Part shown: in pieces, positions 34,206-46,417 of the stretch
Position numbering within the stretch: the first letter of the stretch is position 1
Layout: each line of letters begins with the position of its first letter
NCBI GenBank assembly: GCA_947561395.2
Contig: OX387185.1
Location: 45,704,602-45,768,601, forward strand
DNA from: Buxus sempervirens
Taxonomy: Eukaryota > Streptophyta > Magnoliopsida > Buxales > Buxaceae
Direction: 5' to 3'
Length of the DNA stretch: 64,000 nucleotides
Translations under genes and position numbers: made by a program
Notes under the pieces: model-generated
Database searches by the model: none
Told to the model about the DNA's origin: nothing
Seen by the model: only the letters and a program-made list of their open reading frames with translations

Positions 34206-35717
34206 TGAACTCTGCGAATTAAAATTTTTTTTATTTTTTTGAGGAGTTGTAACAATAGGCAAGCAATCCAAACAGCCACCCATGGGTTTTTACGTCACAC
34301 ATATAAAAATAGTGGGTGGCTTATTTTGCAGTGACATGATGTTACGTTAACCGAACAGAGTGAGTGAGGCGAAGTGGCGAACCAAATATCCGCCCGTCAA
34401 TCAAACGGGTGGAACCCATCCAGTTAGGAGAACGTCAGAGTAACCGGTGACGCAGTGACATGGGCCCCACAAGGCTGCATTTGTAAATCATGTGTACTTG
34501 TGCACATCTCTCCCATGAGAGCGTCACCACCGGCACCGGGTGTAGAGGACGCCCAGATCAAGGAATACGGTGAATTGAGAAGTAATTGCCATGTGCACGA
34601 ACCGCTGAAGTAGTGTTGGTGGTGACTTGTGACCTACCCATCTCTGATCTCTCGATTCAGATATATCATACGTACAATGTGTTACGGCTCACAAAAACGT
34701 TGTACACTAATAAGTACATAAAATGAACGGTGTGTATTTTAGTTCTTTCTACTTTTTTTGTCTTCTCTTAGTGGGGTTGTTTCTCTTTTTTAGTGTTACA
34801 GCATCATGTTCATGTCTGAAAATAAAATAATGGTGTGTTTTATTTAAAAGACCACTATTGGGTGCTATTACTTCTTTCTTCAATGACCCACCGATATTGA
34901 GTTTGTATCATCGTGATTTTTGGGGGAGACCATGTGGGAGAGTACTTTGCACATCTCCTACTGAAGATAGTTAAACTAGCACAACACTAGCACAATGCTA
35001 TGCACACACTTACTGTTTTGGTTTTGTTAAATAACTGGGAAATGGGTTGCGATAAAATAACCAACAGATCGTTTAGGTAACTTATCTTAATTATTATCTA
35101 ATCCTATTCATGGTGGTGAGATGGATAAATTAGAATTCTAGCTTAATGGGATTTGTCATGATTTAATATAGCTTCAATTGAATGTGGGAGAATTCTATAA
35201 ATTTTTTCTAAAGAGAATTTTACACCATCTCGGTGACTCTATCTTCCTCCCTTTATCTCTTGTTTTTTTTTTCCCCTTTTTCCAAGAAACCACAACACAC
35301 GACACATCATATATATCATATATATCATATCATATATATATATATATATATATAAAAGCAGAGTCCTCAAACCCCATCATTTCTCTCACCCACGTGGACA
35401 TCCCTTTCTTTCTCTAATGGCCCTTTTAGGCCCTACATTAAAATAACTTATTTTACTCTCACCTCCACACCGATAGGCCCCCTTTGTCCAATATTATCTT
35501 TAACTAAATTATCTTATTAATTGGTATTTTTTCAGAGTCCTAGAACCCCAAAATAATCCAATATTATCTAATTAATTGTTGTCTTTCTTCAATATTATCT
35601 TTTAATTGTTATCTTTAACACAAGGAGGTAAGTACGTTATAAATTTGTTAAAAAATAATCCATTACCATTCTTAAAAAATAAATTTCTTGGAGAAATTGG
35701 TTTTCAGTGGGAAAATT
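34206..35717. other. Intergenic with an AT microsatellite
   Basis: 34,340-34,640 is GC-richer low-copy sequence without a recognisable gene. A long TA/TATC simple repeat covers 35,305-35,354. The rest is AT-rich. Confidence 0.4.
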
Positions 35718-36048
35718 GGTTTTTGTCATTTTCTTAAAAAATAATCTATATTCAATCACCTAATTATTGGTAATTTGAAAGTAGTAATACTTCTTTTAAA
35801 TAATTGTGAATCAGTGTGATTTTACTGTTTACAAAAGATGTCTTCCAAAAATGCCCTCATTATTATTTTAATCAGATTAATTATCAAAAAGTATCTTTAA
35901 TTTATACTAAATATATGTATACTCATTCTTAATTATCAGCCAAATCAATATTTTGTCTAGTAATATATGTCTACTGTCAAAATTTTTAAACAAAAACTAT
36001 TTTTTATTTAAAAAGTAAAAAAGTGCATTTTTTTTTCTTATTAGTGGA
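35718..36048 (+). mobile_element. MITE, GGAAAATT family (copy C)
   Basis: Starts GGGAAAATTGGTTTTTGTCA, matching the terminal repeat of copy A (4,333), and aligns inverted with copy B (27,540-27,890). Its right end is apparently cut by the next element at 36,053. Confidence 0.65.
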
Positions 36049-36052
36049 TTTT

Positions 36053-36498
36053 AGGGCTTACAATGGGTGGGATAAAGATCTGGAGCCGACGTGATTTTCC
36101 AGATCCAATTATATTCCAATTTGAATAGGAAACCATGCATATTCAATCTGATAAAGATCCAACTATTTGTTTTGTGTATATGTTATTATTTTTTTAGGAT
36201 TTTTAAGTCTTTTTACATATTAGTGAAAAAAGAATGAAGGTTTCATACATATTGTTTATCGATTTAGTGTCAAAATATAGGACAGATTTGAATTTGAGGT
36301 TCAGAGTGTCTTAAATTTTTTTTTTGCGAATATTATCTAATCAGATTCGGAAATGGAAATCAGATAATCACTCAAATTTGAATTTTTCAGATGTAAAAGA
36401 TCCATCACGTAATCGATTCAAATTCAGATATCATTATTCCTTGTCCGATCGAATTTAGAACTTATCAGATCCATATATCGAATCCATTTACAGCCCTA
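36053..36498 (+). mobile_element. hAT-like MITE (TAGGGCTTACAATGGGT ends), copy 1
   Basis: Left TAGGGCTTACAATGGGTGGG and the reverse complement of the right end TAGGGCTGTAAATGGATTCG form imperfect terminal repeats. The interior, rich in GATCC/CAGAT words, matches the inverse of 56,512-56,990 (shared ATAAAGATCCAAC, TAAGTCTTTTTA, GAATGAAGGTT, GGACAGATTTGAATT). No 8-bp target duplication is visible, perhaps because the left flank is another element. Confidence 0.6.
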
Positions 36499-37270
36499 GC
36501 CTAACCAACCTGAAAGGTTGGATCGGGCGGATTACCCGTTTGACCCTGAGAGGCTGTGGGGATACAAAATGAGTTGGACCGGCAATGGATGACTCGGCTT
36601 TTACTGCTTTTGGTACAGTAGCAGAGAACTGTTGACCAACCGCACTTCCCCGTCACCGGGTTCCCCCCCAAAAAAAAATATTAAAATACGAATGGATACG
36701 CAGTGCTGCAGTGTCTACACTTCTCATCCTGCACTGTCAAAGAGATACTGCCATGTCTAGAATCCGACGATCACAGTTTTTTAAACCATTAAAGAAAAAG
36801 TCCATAACCCCCTAGATTCTCAAGGCATTCCAACCCATTGCAACGGTTGCAGTTTCCGGACATAAATGCCAAGTGTCCACGACATGCGTAATCGACATCA
36901 AGCCAATTGGCTGTAGACACGTTTCATTAATGTATACGTGCCATCATCTCCTAAGCCGACCACCCAGACACGGGCGTTTTGGCGGGAAGGTGTAACAATG
37001 CAAACCACGTCAGCATACTTGGCGGGAAAGTAATGGCATCTCTGGCCGTCCACTCATATTCGGTTGCGTGACCCGTCAGCTGTCTCACCCATTGAATGCA
37101 TGCATGATATGTATAACCATGAACTGTCTGCGAAACGATCATAATGCCATACATACATGATTTTGTTTAGTTGGAATGAACTATTTGATACGTGCATGAT
37201 TCTCGTCACTACTGGCAATGCTATTTTGGTGCTCACGTGCGTAACCAGTAACTAAGAATGTGTAGAGTTA
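36499..37270. other. Host intergenic DNA with two E2F-like sites
   Basis: GC-richer than average, with no convincing gene on either strand. TTTTGGCGGGAAG at 36,977-36,989 and CTTGGCGGGAAA at 37,018-37,029 are close to the plant E2F consensus TTTGGCGGGAAA and lie 41 bp apart. It ends with the TTA target site of the next element. Confidence 0.4.
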
Positions 37271-40200
37271 AGGGGCGATTGGTGTGCATCATAGAATTTG
37301 GATTCTAGTTGAAATGGGTTGATTGAGATTTTGAGGTTGAATTCTACAATCTAATGTTATAATCCAACCCATAATTAGAATCTATCTTATAAGGATCGTG
37401 GGTATTTAAATTTCCAAAATCAATGATTCTATAGATATAATACATATTATAATAAACTGGCGGAGTGCACGTAATTTGAGATAGAGTGGAAATGAAAAAG
37501 ATTATGTCTCATGGGAAAATTCTCTCCTAACAACCCATATGGGTGTAAAAAAGATGTTCAACGTAGGTAAGCAATAAAACATTGTATACAAACTTTCTCT
37601 TTGATATCATATGGCACCAAAAGTGCTTCTTAGGAAGCAAATACAAATGAAGAAGGAGGATGCCAGCATGATCAAATCAATAAATGTAGTAAAAAAAATA
37701 TATGGTTCACTCGCATCAGAAACAAAGTTCGTCAATGGGAAGTGAACCTTAACAAAAGTTATAGGGCATCCAAGTAATTACTAAAGAGGAATAATAGATT
37801 ATGGCCAGATGATTCTTCTACATATAGCATTCCATATTGCAAGTGAGTATAGAAAATGCACAACCAGGTTCAGTCAATAGCCTTACTCCTTGAAGAAGCA
37901 TTAAAGATTTATTGAGATCCAAATTCTTACAAAAGCATTTGGGAAAATTGTGTAATATTAAAACGTACTTCATAAGAAGGACAAGAAAATTGTATAATGG
38001 GTTAGATAACATATAACTTGGCTTAGCCAGAATTCTGGAGGTGTATCAAGATAGATATTCAAGGGATCAAAAAGGTTCAAATATACCTGCAGAAACCAAT
38101 AATGGACATAGATAAGAAATTTTGGTGGCAGAATGTAAAAAACAATGAATCTTGGAGGGTTAGGAAGGGGGTTTTTCAAGACACTTACCCTTATTATATT
38201 TTGGCTTCCCTTTCTTGCCAGCCGTCATCCCTTTGAAATGGCGTGTGCAGAAGAGAAAAGATGTCGTATATAGCATGAAGCATACTAAGAAAGTAATAGT
38301 GAATGATTTGAGTATGTTTGCCTAAACCCATATGACAATGGCACAACATTAGATTGTCATTCCATGGTGTTGGTGATTGCTTGAGCCCCTATATAACTTT
38401 CGAAGCCAAAAAAAAAACAAAGCTCTTAGACTTGAACCATTCAATCTAGGCACAGAATCCCAAAAACATATAAGGAGTAATAATAACACTATATATCCAG
38501 AACCATGAACACACACCAACAGGAATAATAACACTTTCTATCTAGAAGCATGAACAGACACCAACAGTACATTCTTGCAAACTCATAAATATAAAAACAT
38601 ATAGTGGCATTGGTAATTCACTTTGTCATTATTAATGAGAAATTTTAGAGTTAAAAAGGAAAAAATTTCCATCTAACACAATTGATATATTTGAATGGAA
38701 TTGAATGCGGAAATACCCCACTCCCACCCTGTAGACACTCCAAATTGCACTAAAAATGAGAAAATAATTGAAAATATTAATTGGGATTTGAAACAGGTCA
38801 AAAAAGTGTAAAATCTGGTCAAACTGGTTATGACCGTATTTTGTTTACGGTCTGGTCATACCTGCAGTTGATATACGGTCACGGCGTGCCCGTATTAATA
38901 ATACGGGCAGGGCGCAACCGTAATATATATACGGGCACGGGGGTCTTTGTGCAAATTTTACCTTTCTGATTTTTGAGCCTTATCTGCACCCAAATATCTC
39001 TCTTGGATAAGCGAATTCTCTTATTTATCTGTTCGAATTATCTCATATATCTTTGTGGTTAAAGGATGGGCATTATCTTGTGTTTAATTCAAACTGAAAC
39101 TCTATCTTGCCAAACCTTAGACCAACCATGCCTCTGGGCTTGTCTATAAATAGAGGGCCTTTCCTCAAGCAAAATGCCACGAAATTTTGAAGACTCAAGA
39201 GCTCCAAGAGAAGAGGAACCCCTGCTGCTTTGCTTGCTCAATCCAGGTAAGTCCTTTTTCCCTTTTATTTTCTGTCTTCAATTCTAGAAGTAATAGGATC
39301 ATCTCTATTGCTGTAGAATAAGACCATCTTTTATTCTGTATTACTAAACTTGTCTCTAAGTACCTCAAGAGTCTCTCTAGTCGTAAAACGTGAAGAGAGA
39401 GCTAGGGGAAAGGGGAACAGGTGGATCCCTAGAATAGAACCCCATAATCTGTTTTTCTCCTTTTTCATAGAATAAGGCCTGTGATTGTGTTTGTGTAACC
39501 AAACCTATCTCCAAGTACCTCAAGAATCCTCTCTAGCTGTAAAACGTGAAGAGAGAGAGCTAGGGGAAAAGAAAACAGGTGGATCTGTAGGGTAGACCCC
39601 CATGTGCAGGTAGACCCCCATGTGCTCTAATCTGTGAGATATGGTAGCTTTAAATATCTTGATCATGTTTTAATGGTTTTTATGATGAATCTGAATGAAT
39701 AACATGAATCCATGATGTTTATAGCATGAGATCCCCACTTTTTGATAAAATTTGGATTTTCACCACTTTTGCACCTACAGCACTATTTTCGTGATTTTTG
39801 TGATTTTAGGCTATGATCTTGGATTTATCATGATCAATATGATAGATCTGGATCCAGAAGCCTGAAAGTAACTTCTAAGGTTTCATGATGGTTTTTTGAG
39901 TTGTTTTTCATATTTGAGAGAAGACCCTACGGTCTAAGTTCTCCCCTTTTGATGTTTTTTATCAACGTGGGTATTTTTGGTTTTGATTTTCAGATTTAAT
40001 GTGAAATTTGGACTTTATCTATGTCATGGACTATTTAAGTTCAATTTTGAAATATTTTATAAAAATCATATTTTTCTAGATTTCTAGAATTTAGCTTGAA
40101 GCCAGATTTTTGGAATTTTCACTTTAAATTGATTTTATTTGATTTTATCTCAATTTTATTTTGATCATGAAACCCTAGGAATGGTATGATCATATTTGAA

Positions 40201-42163
40201 AGTTCTGGATTAGTCAGGCTATTCGTATGAAAAAAACATACAATTTTCTCTTTTTTGTGATTTTTCCTGATTTTTATAGCAAGTTTTTTCCTTTATTTTA
40301 ACATGAAAAATACCTGGCAACCACCTTGTGTGGATGAATAGGAGTGCCTAACACCTTCCCCTGTTCATAACTTAATCCCCTTACCCATCTCTGGTTGTTT
40401 TTTTAGGAGGGATATTTTTACCCTAAAATTGTCTTTTGTGCTTATTTAATATTTTGGTGTCCATTCACACCTAAATTGAATGGTGGTGACTCTTTGTTTT
40501 ATTTAATCCCGTGTGATGATTGAGGAAGTCAAAGGAATTTTGATTTTTTTCCCATGTCTCACACGCCCCTTGAATGAGGCTTTTACAAAATATATATATA
40601 TGGATTAAAAAAAATAAGAAGAAGAAAATGAACTATAGTGTGGAATGAAGAAAACAACAACAATCACGAAAGCAGAGCTTCCATTTTAGGTGCGCTGTCT
40701 TACTGTATTTCATCAATTTTTTTCATTCTTTACATGTAACCAATCTCTTCAAACGCAAATTGTATGCCAGAAATTATACATTCAAACAATCACTATTTAG
40801 TCACATATCTAAGGAAAACATTGTTTTCATGATGATGAAATTGAAGCATAATCTGAAAATAAACAAAAAAACCTAGGAGGAGTGGTATTTCATATGAATT
40901 GGCCTACCTTGATCTCTTGAGGAGGATATTTGATCTTGCCAAAGCAACTGATTCGTGGTGGTATTTTTTGTCGGATTTTTCCAATGGTAGCTTGGTATAA
41001 CGGAGCTTGAGAGGAGGATACTACAGTGGGATGTTGAGTCCTAGTAAAACCATTAAATTGAAATATCAGTATAATGCGGATCAAAAGAATTTGCTAAAAG
41101 AAACTATTATCGTGATGGTTGATTGCAAAGGAAATTGATAAAAAGAAGATATTCAACTGTAGAATCAAGTAGCCATTGCTTAGATTAAACTCACTGGAAG
41201 ATTTTTCTTTTTTCGTCTGTTGTGGAGGGTGAAATACGAAGACAAAAAGAGGAAACCCCACAAATCTAATATTCAACTGTATAATCAAGCAGCCAGCGCT
41301 TAGATTAAACTCCACAGGAACGAAAACCATCGAGCAGCCATTACTTAGATGTAAACCAATAGTTCTTCCTTGCCATCAAATGTAAACCAAAATCGATGAG
41401 GTTTTGAAGGAGAGAAGAACTTCGATAGATCTTGCTACCGTCAGTTATAAACCGAAATCGTCTTCTCGTGATATATATGACAACCTGTGCTAGCCGAAGA
41501 GGGAAGAGAGGAAGGCAGGCGGTTTGAAGAGAAAAGAGGGATTCGTTAACAACTGCTTTGGTTTGAAATGTTTTGAATGCGTCAGGACGTATATTTCCCT
41601 ACATTATTGGAGTTTAGCAATGGTTAGTAGGGTCAATATGGGTAAGATGCACTCTTTTCTTCGTGCGATTACCAAGGGGGAGCCTCGCATTAAATATAGC
41701 ATAGATAGATAATAACATTATCAGTATTATGATATAATATATTTTGTTATATTATATACTACTTATAGTATAATATTATATCACATATAATATTATTATA
41801 GTATACATAACATAAAATATATTATATTGTAAATAATGTGTATTATATATATAATAAATAATATTGTGTCTGATATATATTATATAATAGATATATTATA
41901 ATAATATACATATTACTTTTAATATATTTAATAATATATATTATTCTAAATAAGATATTAACTTTTTAGTATACATTATATTATTTTTTTATGCAATTTT
42001 TAATATAAAAACTTCATATTTAATCTCAATAATCAATGTCAACCAAATAAACCAAATGAGATTCTAGATTTTAATCTTATAATTAGATTCAAGAATCTAT
42101 GGTACCCAAACAAGATTATGGATTTTGAAAATCTACAATCCATAATGCCCACCAAATGCCACC
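37271..42163. mobile_element. PIF/Harbinger-like DNA transposon, non-autonomous, interrupted by a solo LTR
   Basis: Flanked by TTA (37,268-37,270 and 42,164-42,166), the PIF/Harbinger target duplication. Left AGGGGCGATTGGTGTGCATC and the reverse complement of the right end GGTGGCATTTGGTGGGCATT form imperfect terminal repeats, with further inverted similarity (GGATTCTAG / ATTCTAGATT) inwards. Removing the solo LTR at 38,730-40,563 leaves about 3.05 kb. I saw no transposase (DDE) or Myb-like frame, so it looks non-autonomous or decayed. Internal repeats: a 52-bp tandem pair at 38,472-38,568, a 45-bp unit at about 41,147 and 41,270 with a third partial at 41,331, and a TA-rich tract at 41,720-42,000. 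Confidence 0.6.
38730..40563 (+). mobile_element. Solo LTR, Ty3/gypsy-like, family TGTAGACACCCC (copy 2)
   Basis: Starts TGTAGACACTCCAAATTGCA and ends CCCATGTCTCACA. Flanks CACCC (38,725-38,729) and CGCCC (40,564-40,568) differ by one transition, consistent with an aged 5-bp duplication. It aligns in inverse with 14,484-16,273 over most of its 1.83 kb, but the stretch 38,790-38,945, rich in ACGGTC/ACGGGC words, is clearly different from its counterpart. A solo LTR nested in the Harbinger-like element. No coding; middle age. Confidence 0.85.
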
Positions 42164-42166
42164 TTA

Positions 42167-43094
42167 GAATTCGTCTAGCGTGAGCAAATAGGAATGGTTG
42201 ATTCATTTGTCACTACTAAAAGTACGGAAGATTGACACATGCAAAGAATGGTCTGAGACTTTGTTATGTACAATTGAGGGTCAAGGTATTGGGAGAAAAT
42301 CATTTGCTACTTCCTTCTGCAATTGACCATATCACTTGAGTGAGATGTTGCCATGCGTCAGGTGATTTTTGAATATAGAAAGTCTTTTCACATTTTTCTC
42401 AATGAAAAATCACTAGCCATGAGATGCTATAGGTGGCAACATTTCACTCAAGTGGCATGATATATTGTAGGATGAAGTAACAGACAATTTCTCTTCCAAG
42501 GTACCCATTATCATTGATGTGTTGTAGACAGTTGAAACTAAATGCATAAATAAAAGCAAAGGCCAATCCTCCATACCGTTTTATTTATTTTTATATGTTA
42601 GTATTTTGTAATGAAGTCAAATATGCTAGAACTATGGTTTCTCTCATTTATTTTCTAGATATAGCCACATTGGTGTAGCCAAGATTTTCATTTAAGGTGG
42701 GTAAGGTAAATCTTTGAACCAAGGATGAAAGATGAACTGTTGGGGTTAAAAGGATAATGGGGGCAAATTAAAATTTTAGGGTGGGCAAAACTATGTACGT
42801 GTTAAGTACACAATAAGGTCTAACAATTTTAGGGTGTGTAGTGGCTCACCCTAAGCTCTATATAACTTAGCCCCTGTATAGCCAACAATAATATTACATA
42901 AATATATGTGTGTATATATTAATTGATTATGATAAAATGATAATCTTCTATCCACGTACGCTTATATTATATATATATATTGGTTTTATAAAATTTTATC
43001 CTTTTTTCTTTGTTTTGAAATTTATTTCAACATAAAGTTAAACATTTTTCCCCTTTTATCAGTTAGGTATATTTTGTTTATAATATCTTTATAT
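42167..43094. other. Intergenic, no gene seen
   Basis: A loose inverted similarity around 42,300-42,365 and 42,410-42,500 (words CAATTGACCATATCACTTGA and CACTCAAGTGGCATGATAT) suggests a degraded fold-back element. Otherwise AT-rich. Confidence 0.35.
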
Positions 43095-43099
43095 GTATA

Positions 43100-44197
43100 T
43101 GTTGCTCCAAAAATGGGCCGGTGTGGACACGTGTCTGTGTTGATGATGTGTCTCTACGCGGGCGTGCCAGTATCGTTTGATACAATGATTTTCGAGTCGA
43201 TTCCTGACCCCGGGCACCTGTTCCGAATCTGAACCGGGATCGGTTCAGTCGTACTGCAAGTCACTTGTAATAAAATCGGTCAGGCGATGGTATGAAGACT
43301 AGGGGTTCGGTCTTCGTTTCGGGTTCTTGTAAGTGTTTGAAAGCGAAAGCAACTAACGGCACACAAATCCTTTATTAATAAATCGGCCGAATAGCCGAAA
43401 ACGACAACAGATAATCCTCAAAAGGGAAACAAAAGTAAAAAAGAAAACCGACAGGGCTCGCAGGACCGGCCTGTCCTGGTCTTATAGCCGTAATCAGGTA
43501 TAAGCACAGGAGGAAGGGGACGGCTGCTTGCAAAGCCAGTTCAGAGGGTTTACCTTGGATTGCTGCTTACCCGAAAATACACGAGTCACCTGGCGTGAAC
43601 AGAGCGAGTCTCGGGACCGGCTGCTCGGGATTCTGTAAAGACAGAACTGCGAGTCAGGGGCAGCCTCAACTTACTCTTCGGTGGCAGGATTCTGGTGTTA
43701 ATCGGAGTAAAGAGGGGTCGAAGATGTCACTGCGACTGGAAGCAGTGAGAGAAGTCCTAGATTATCCGTCTGTATTAGAGGGGATAAAGGATCACGGATG
43801 ATCAAAATAATATAATAACCGGTTGCGGTTGTGTGGATTGTGTCCTCGAGCTCTTCGAATTGGGGCCTTTTATAGCCGCTCCTTGACGGTTGCTCAACGT
43901 CCTACTCTCGCACGATATTCATGGCGGTTGGTTATTGTTAGTTCTCAGTTTCAAAATGATAACCGCCCGGTCATGATCTAAGAATAGTTTTATTCTTGAA
44001 CGGCCGATGGCACGATCCTCTGATATTTATGGTTTTGTCGTATTGGCTTGCGTGGCTCGAACCGCATTCTTCTGTATGCGTGCTGATGTGGCCTGCTCAA
44101 CCCTTCAAAGTCTACGGGCCTTGATGTCGTGGCCTAACCAAGCCACCTAGGCACCACGTGTCCTTCTCTTATTCGTCGTTTATATGGGGTGTAAACA
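43100..44197 (-). mobile_element. Solo LTR, 1.1 kb, GC-rich, family TGTTTACACCCC
   Basis: On the minus strand it starts TGTTTACACCCCATATAAAC and ends GGCCCATTTTTGGAGCAACA. Identical 5-bp flanks GTATA (43,095-43,099 and 44,198-44,202) give exact ends. A good promoter TATA (minus strand GGCTATAAAAGGCCCC, near 43,865-43,880) supports this orientation. It is unrelated to the other LTRs here. No internal region remains; the perfect target duplication suggests a fairly young insertion. Confidence 0.85.
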
Positions 44198-44202
44198 GTA
44201 TA

Positions 44203-45100
44203 CCTTTTTTATAGTATTGGCTTTGGTGTGCCTTCGCATAATGCTTTGTCTGTTGTTTTGTTGAAATTTTATTTATAAGTTTGTTAAATTTTTAATGCCA
44301 TTTTATTAAGGAATTCTAAGAAAATCAAAATTTTAAAATCTCTGAAAAATATAAAAACATCATAAAAACCAAAATTAATACTAGAGGAATATTATATATA
44401 CGTAGTCCACTGTTTAATAAAACCATCTCATCGTTAGATACATTGCAACATACTTTGGATAGAAAACTCTGAATCATAATGTTTATTTCTAGACATGTTT
44501 GAGTTCACCCTTTCCATTGCTTACACAAAAACCCCATAAAATTCGAAATTGATGAATGACAGCTAACCTTAAGGTTTGATATCTATTTAGAATTTGTCCT
44601 GTTAACCTTCCTAGATTTTGTCAAATTTTGAACTTTTGGTTTTCCTTTCCAAGAAAATTTTAGCCACATGTTGTACCATACCCATGAACATACCTTTGAT
44701 TTAGTTAAAGTTAGTTCAATCTGATTCTTTCAAAATTTAAGATCCAAAGAAATTCCAAAAAGATTTTGGGTTGTTCCTTGAGACAGGTCCATATGCTTCG
44801 TCGCTTGATGAAGTGGTTCATGTAGTAACGAACTTACTATAGTATTTCAACCTTACCTTCCAAAAGGGAAAGAAGACCTTCTTGGTGTTCAGAGAAATCT
44901 TTCAAAAGGCAAGGCCGACAAGAATAATTAATTTTCCAATTTCAAGGCTTTTCCCGAGCAAGTCGAGAAAGTTCTTGGTAAGTTCCTTCGCGTCATTGAC
45001 GGTCGCTAGTGTCAATATGGTAAATTTATAAAGATTCAGATTCTATTATGGGAAAGAAGGTAGCCGCCGTACCCGCGTCGGATTCTGCTCGTTCCTTCAC
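44203..45100. other. Intergenic, no gene seen
   Basis: No element ends or domains recognised. Confidence 0.35.
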
Positions 45101-45108
45101 CTTTTTAG

Positions 45109-45823
45109 TAGAGGTGGCAATTGTGACCCGTGACCCGCCAACCCGCCCGAACCCGCCCGGTCTTAAGCGGGTTAGGGTTGACTGTTTCAATAAACGGGTT
45201 GGGTTAGGGTCATGAATTCTCAACCCGATCATAAACGGGTTGGGTTAGGGTTTGACCCCTCAACCCGAAATGACCCGATTACAACCCGTTTATTTTTTTG
45301 TATAATAGAAGTTTGGAAAATTATAATAACAATACTTGTGGTTATTTAATCTTTCTTCTTTTAATATAAATAATCACAAAGGATGAAGTGAAGAAAGACT
45401 TTTTACGTATAAATATTTCAAATTTCTTAGCCTCTACTAATATAAATTGACGCATTGATGACAAGTAAAGTATTTTAAAACTTTTTTAGTATGTTTTAAT
45501 TCTTTTCTTCATGTTATTTTAGTTATATTTTAATGATTGTTATGTTATTATGCTTGTTAGGTGTCCTTTAATATTAAAATGAATTAAAAAATAGAATTTG
45601 TATATACTTTGATATTAGAATGAATTAAAATTTTTAATTTTTAGTAGTAATTTAAATTATTTAAACGGGTTGGCGGGTTGAAGCGGGTTAGAGCGGGTTG
45701 GGTTAGGGTTGGGATATTCCAACCCGTTTATTAAACGGGCGGGTTCGGGTTGAGCCTTGGCTCGTTAACCCCACACATCAACCCGACCCGAACCCGCCCG
45801 AACCCGACCCATTGCCACCTCTA
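45109..45823. mobile_element. hAT-type MITE, 715 bp, with ACCCG-repeat arms
   Basis: Terminal repeats TAGAGGTGGCAAT at both ends, with an exact 8-bp target duplication CTTTTTAG (45,101-45,108 and 45,824-45,831). Both arms consist of ACCCG/CGGGT words that fold back; the centre is AT-rich. No transposase. It sits about 1 kb upstream of the CRF-type ERF start codon. Confidence 0.9.
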
Positions 45824-45859
45824 CTTTTTAGGAACCGCAGTTATTCTGGCATGGCAAGG

Positions 45860-45902
45860 CATGCATGGCATGGGATGGGCGAGTCATGCATCATGCGTGC
45901 AC
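45860..45902. promoter_or_regulatory. RY-element cluster upstream of the ERF gene
   Basis: CATGCATG at 45,860-45,867, CATGCA at 45,885-45,890 and ATGCGTGCA just after. CATGCA is the RY motif bound by B3 factors (ABI3/FUS3/LEC2 type). The density is notable, but function is only inferred. Confidence 0.35.
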
Positions 45903-46417
45903 CATACACCGATGGTTTTGCCAGCTCATCAGGTCCCCGCTGTATTCATATTTATCTGCCCCTCGATATGCAACCGCTTGGGAAAAGTGAAAAACCGGAA
46001 AGAAGGGGAGAGCGAAAGAGCGGCAGTAGTTGAGACTTGAGAGAAGATAGAAACGAGAGGGGGAGAGAGAGATCAGAGCAGCAGAGATTTGCAGAGAGGA
46101 AGATACACAGCGAGGTGGGTATTTAGTATACAATTTTGATGGGGGGTTTTTTTTTCTATATTTAATTTCTCATTGAGATTTGTGTAGTTGTACAAGTTGT
46201 ATTGTTCTTTAACAAGTCTATTTCACAAATCGATAATAACCCTAGCCGATGTTTGTCATATTGTGATGAGGGAAAATCGTAGCCTTAGATTAGTAATCCT
46301 TTACTTGGTTTTGATTTTATTTTCCCTTCGGGTTGTTTCTGATCTGTTATTTTTTGTTCAGAGTTCTCTGCCATTCCTCTTTTTGCCTAGTTTCTTAGTT
46401 GAAGGCTAAGAAGATTT

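Noticed and set aside
43595-43801. 68-codon frame as a gene
   Set aside because: It lies within the 43,100-44,197 solo LTR and shows no domain.
45109-45823. Interstitial telomere-like repeat (GGGTTAGGGT words)
   Set aside because: The words occur as ACCCG/CGGGT arms of a fold-back MITE with an 8-bp duplication, not as a regular TTTAGGG array.
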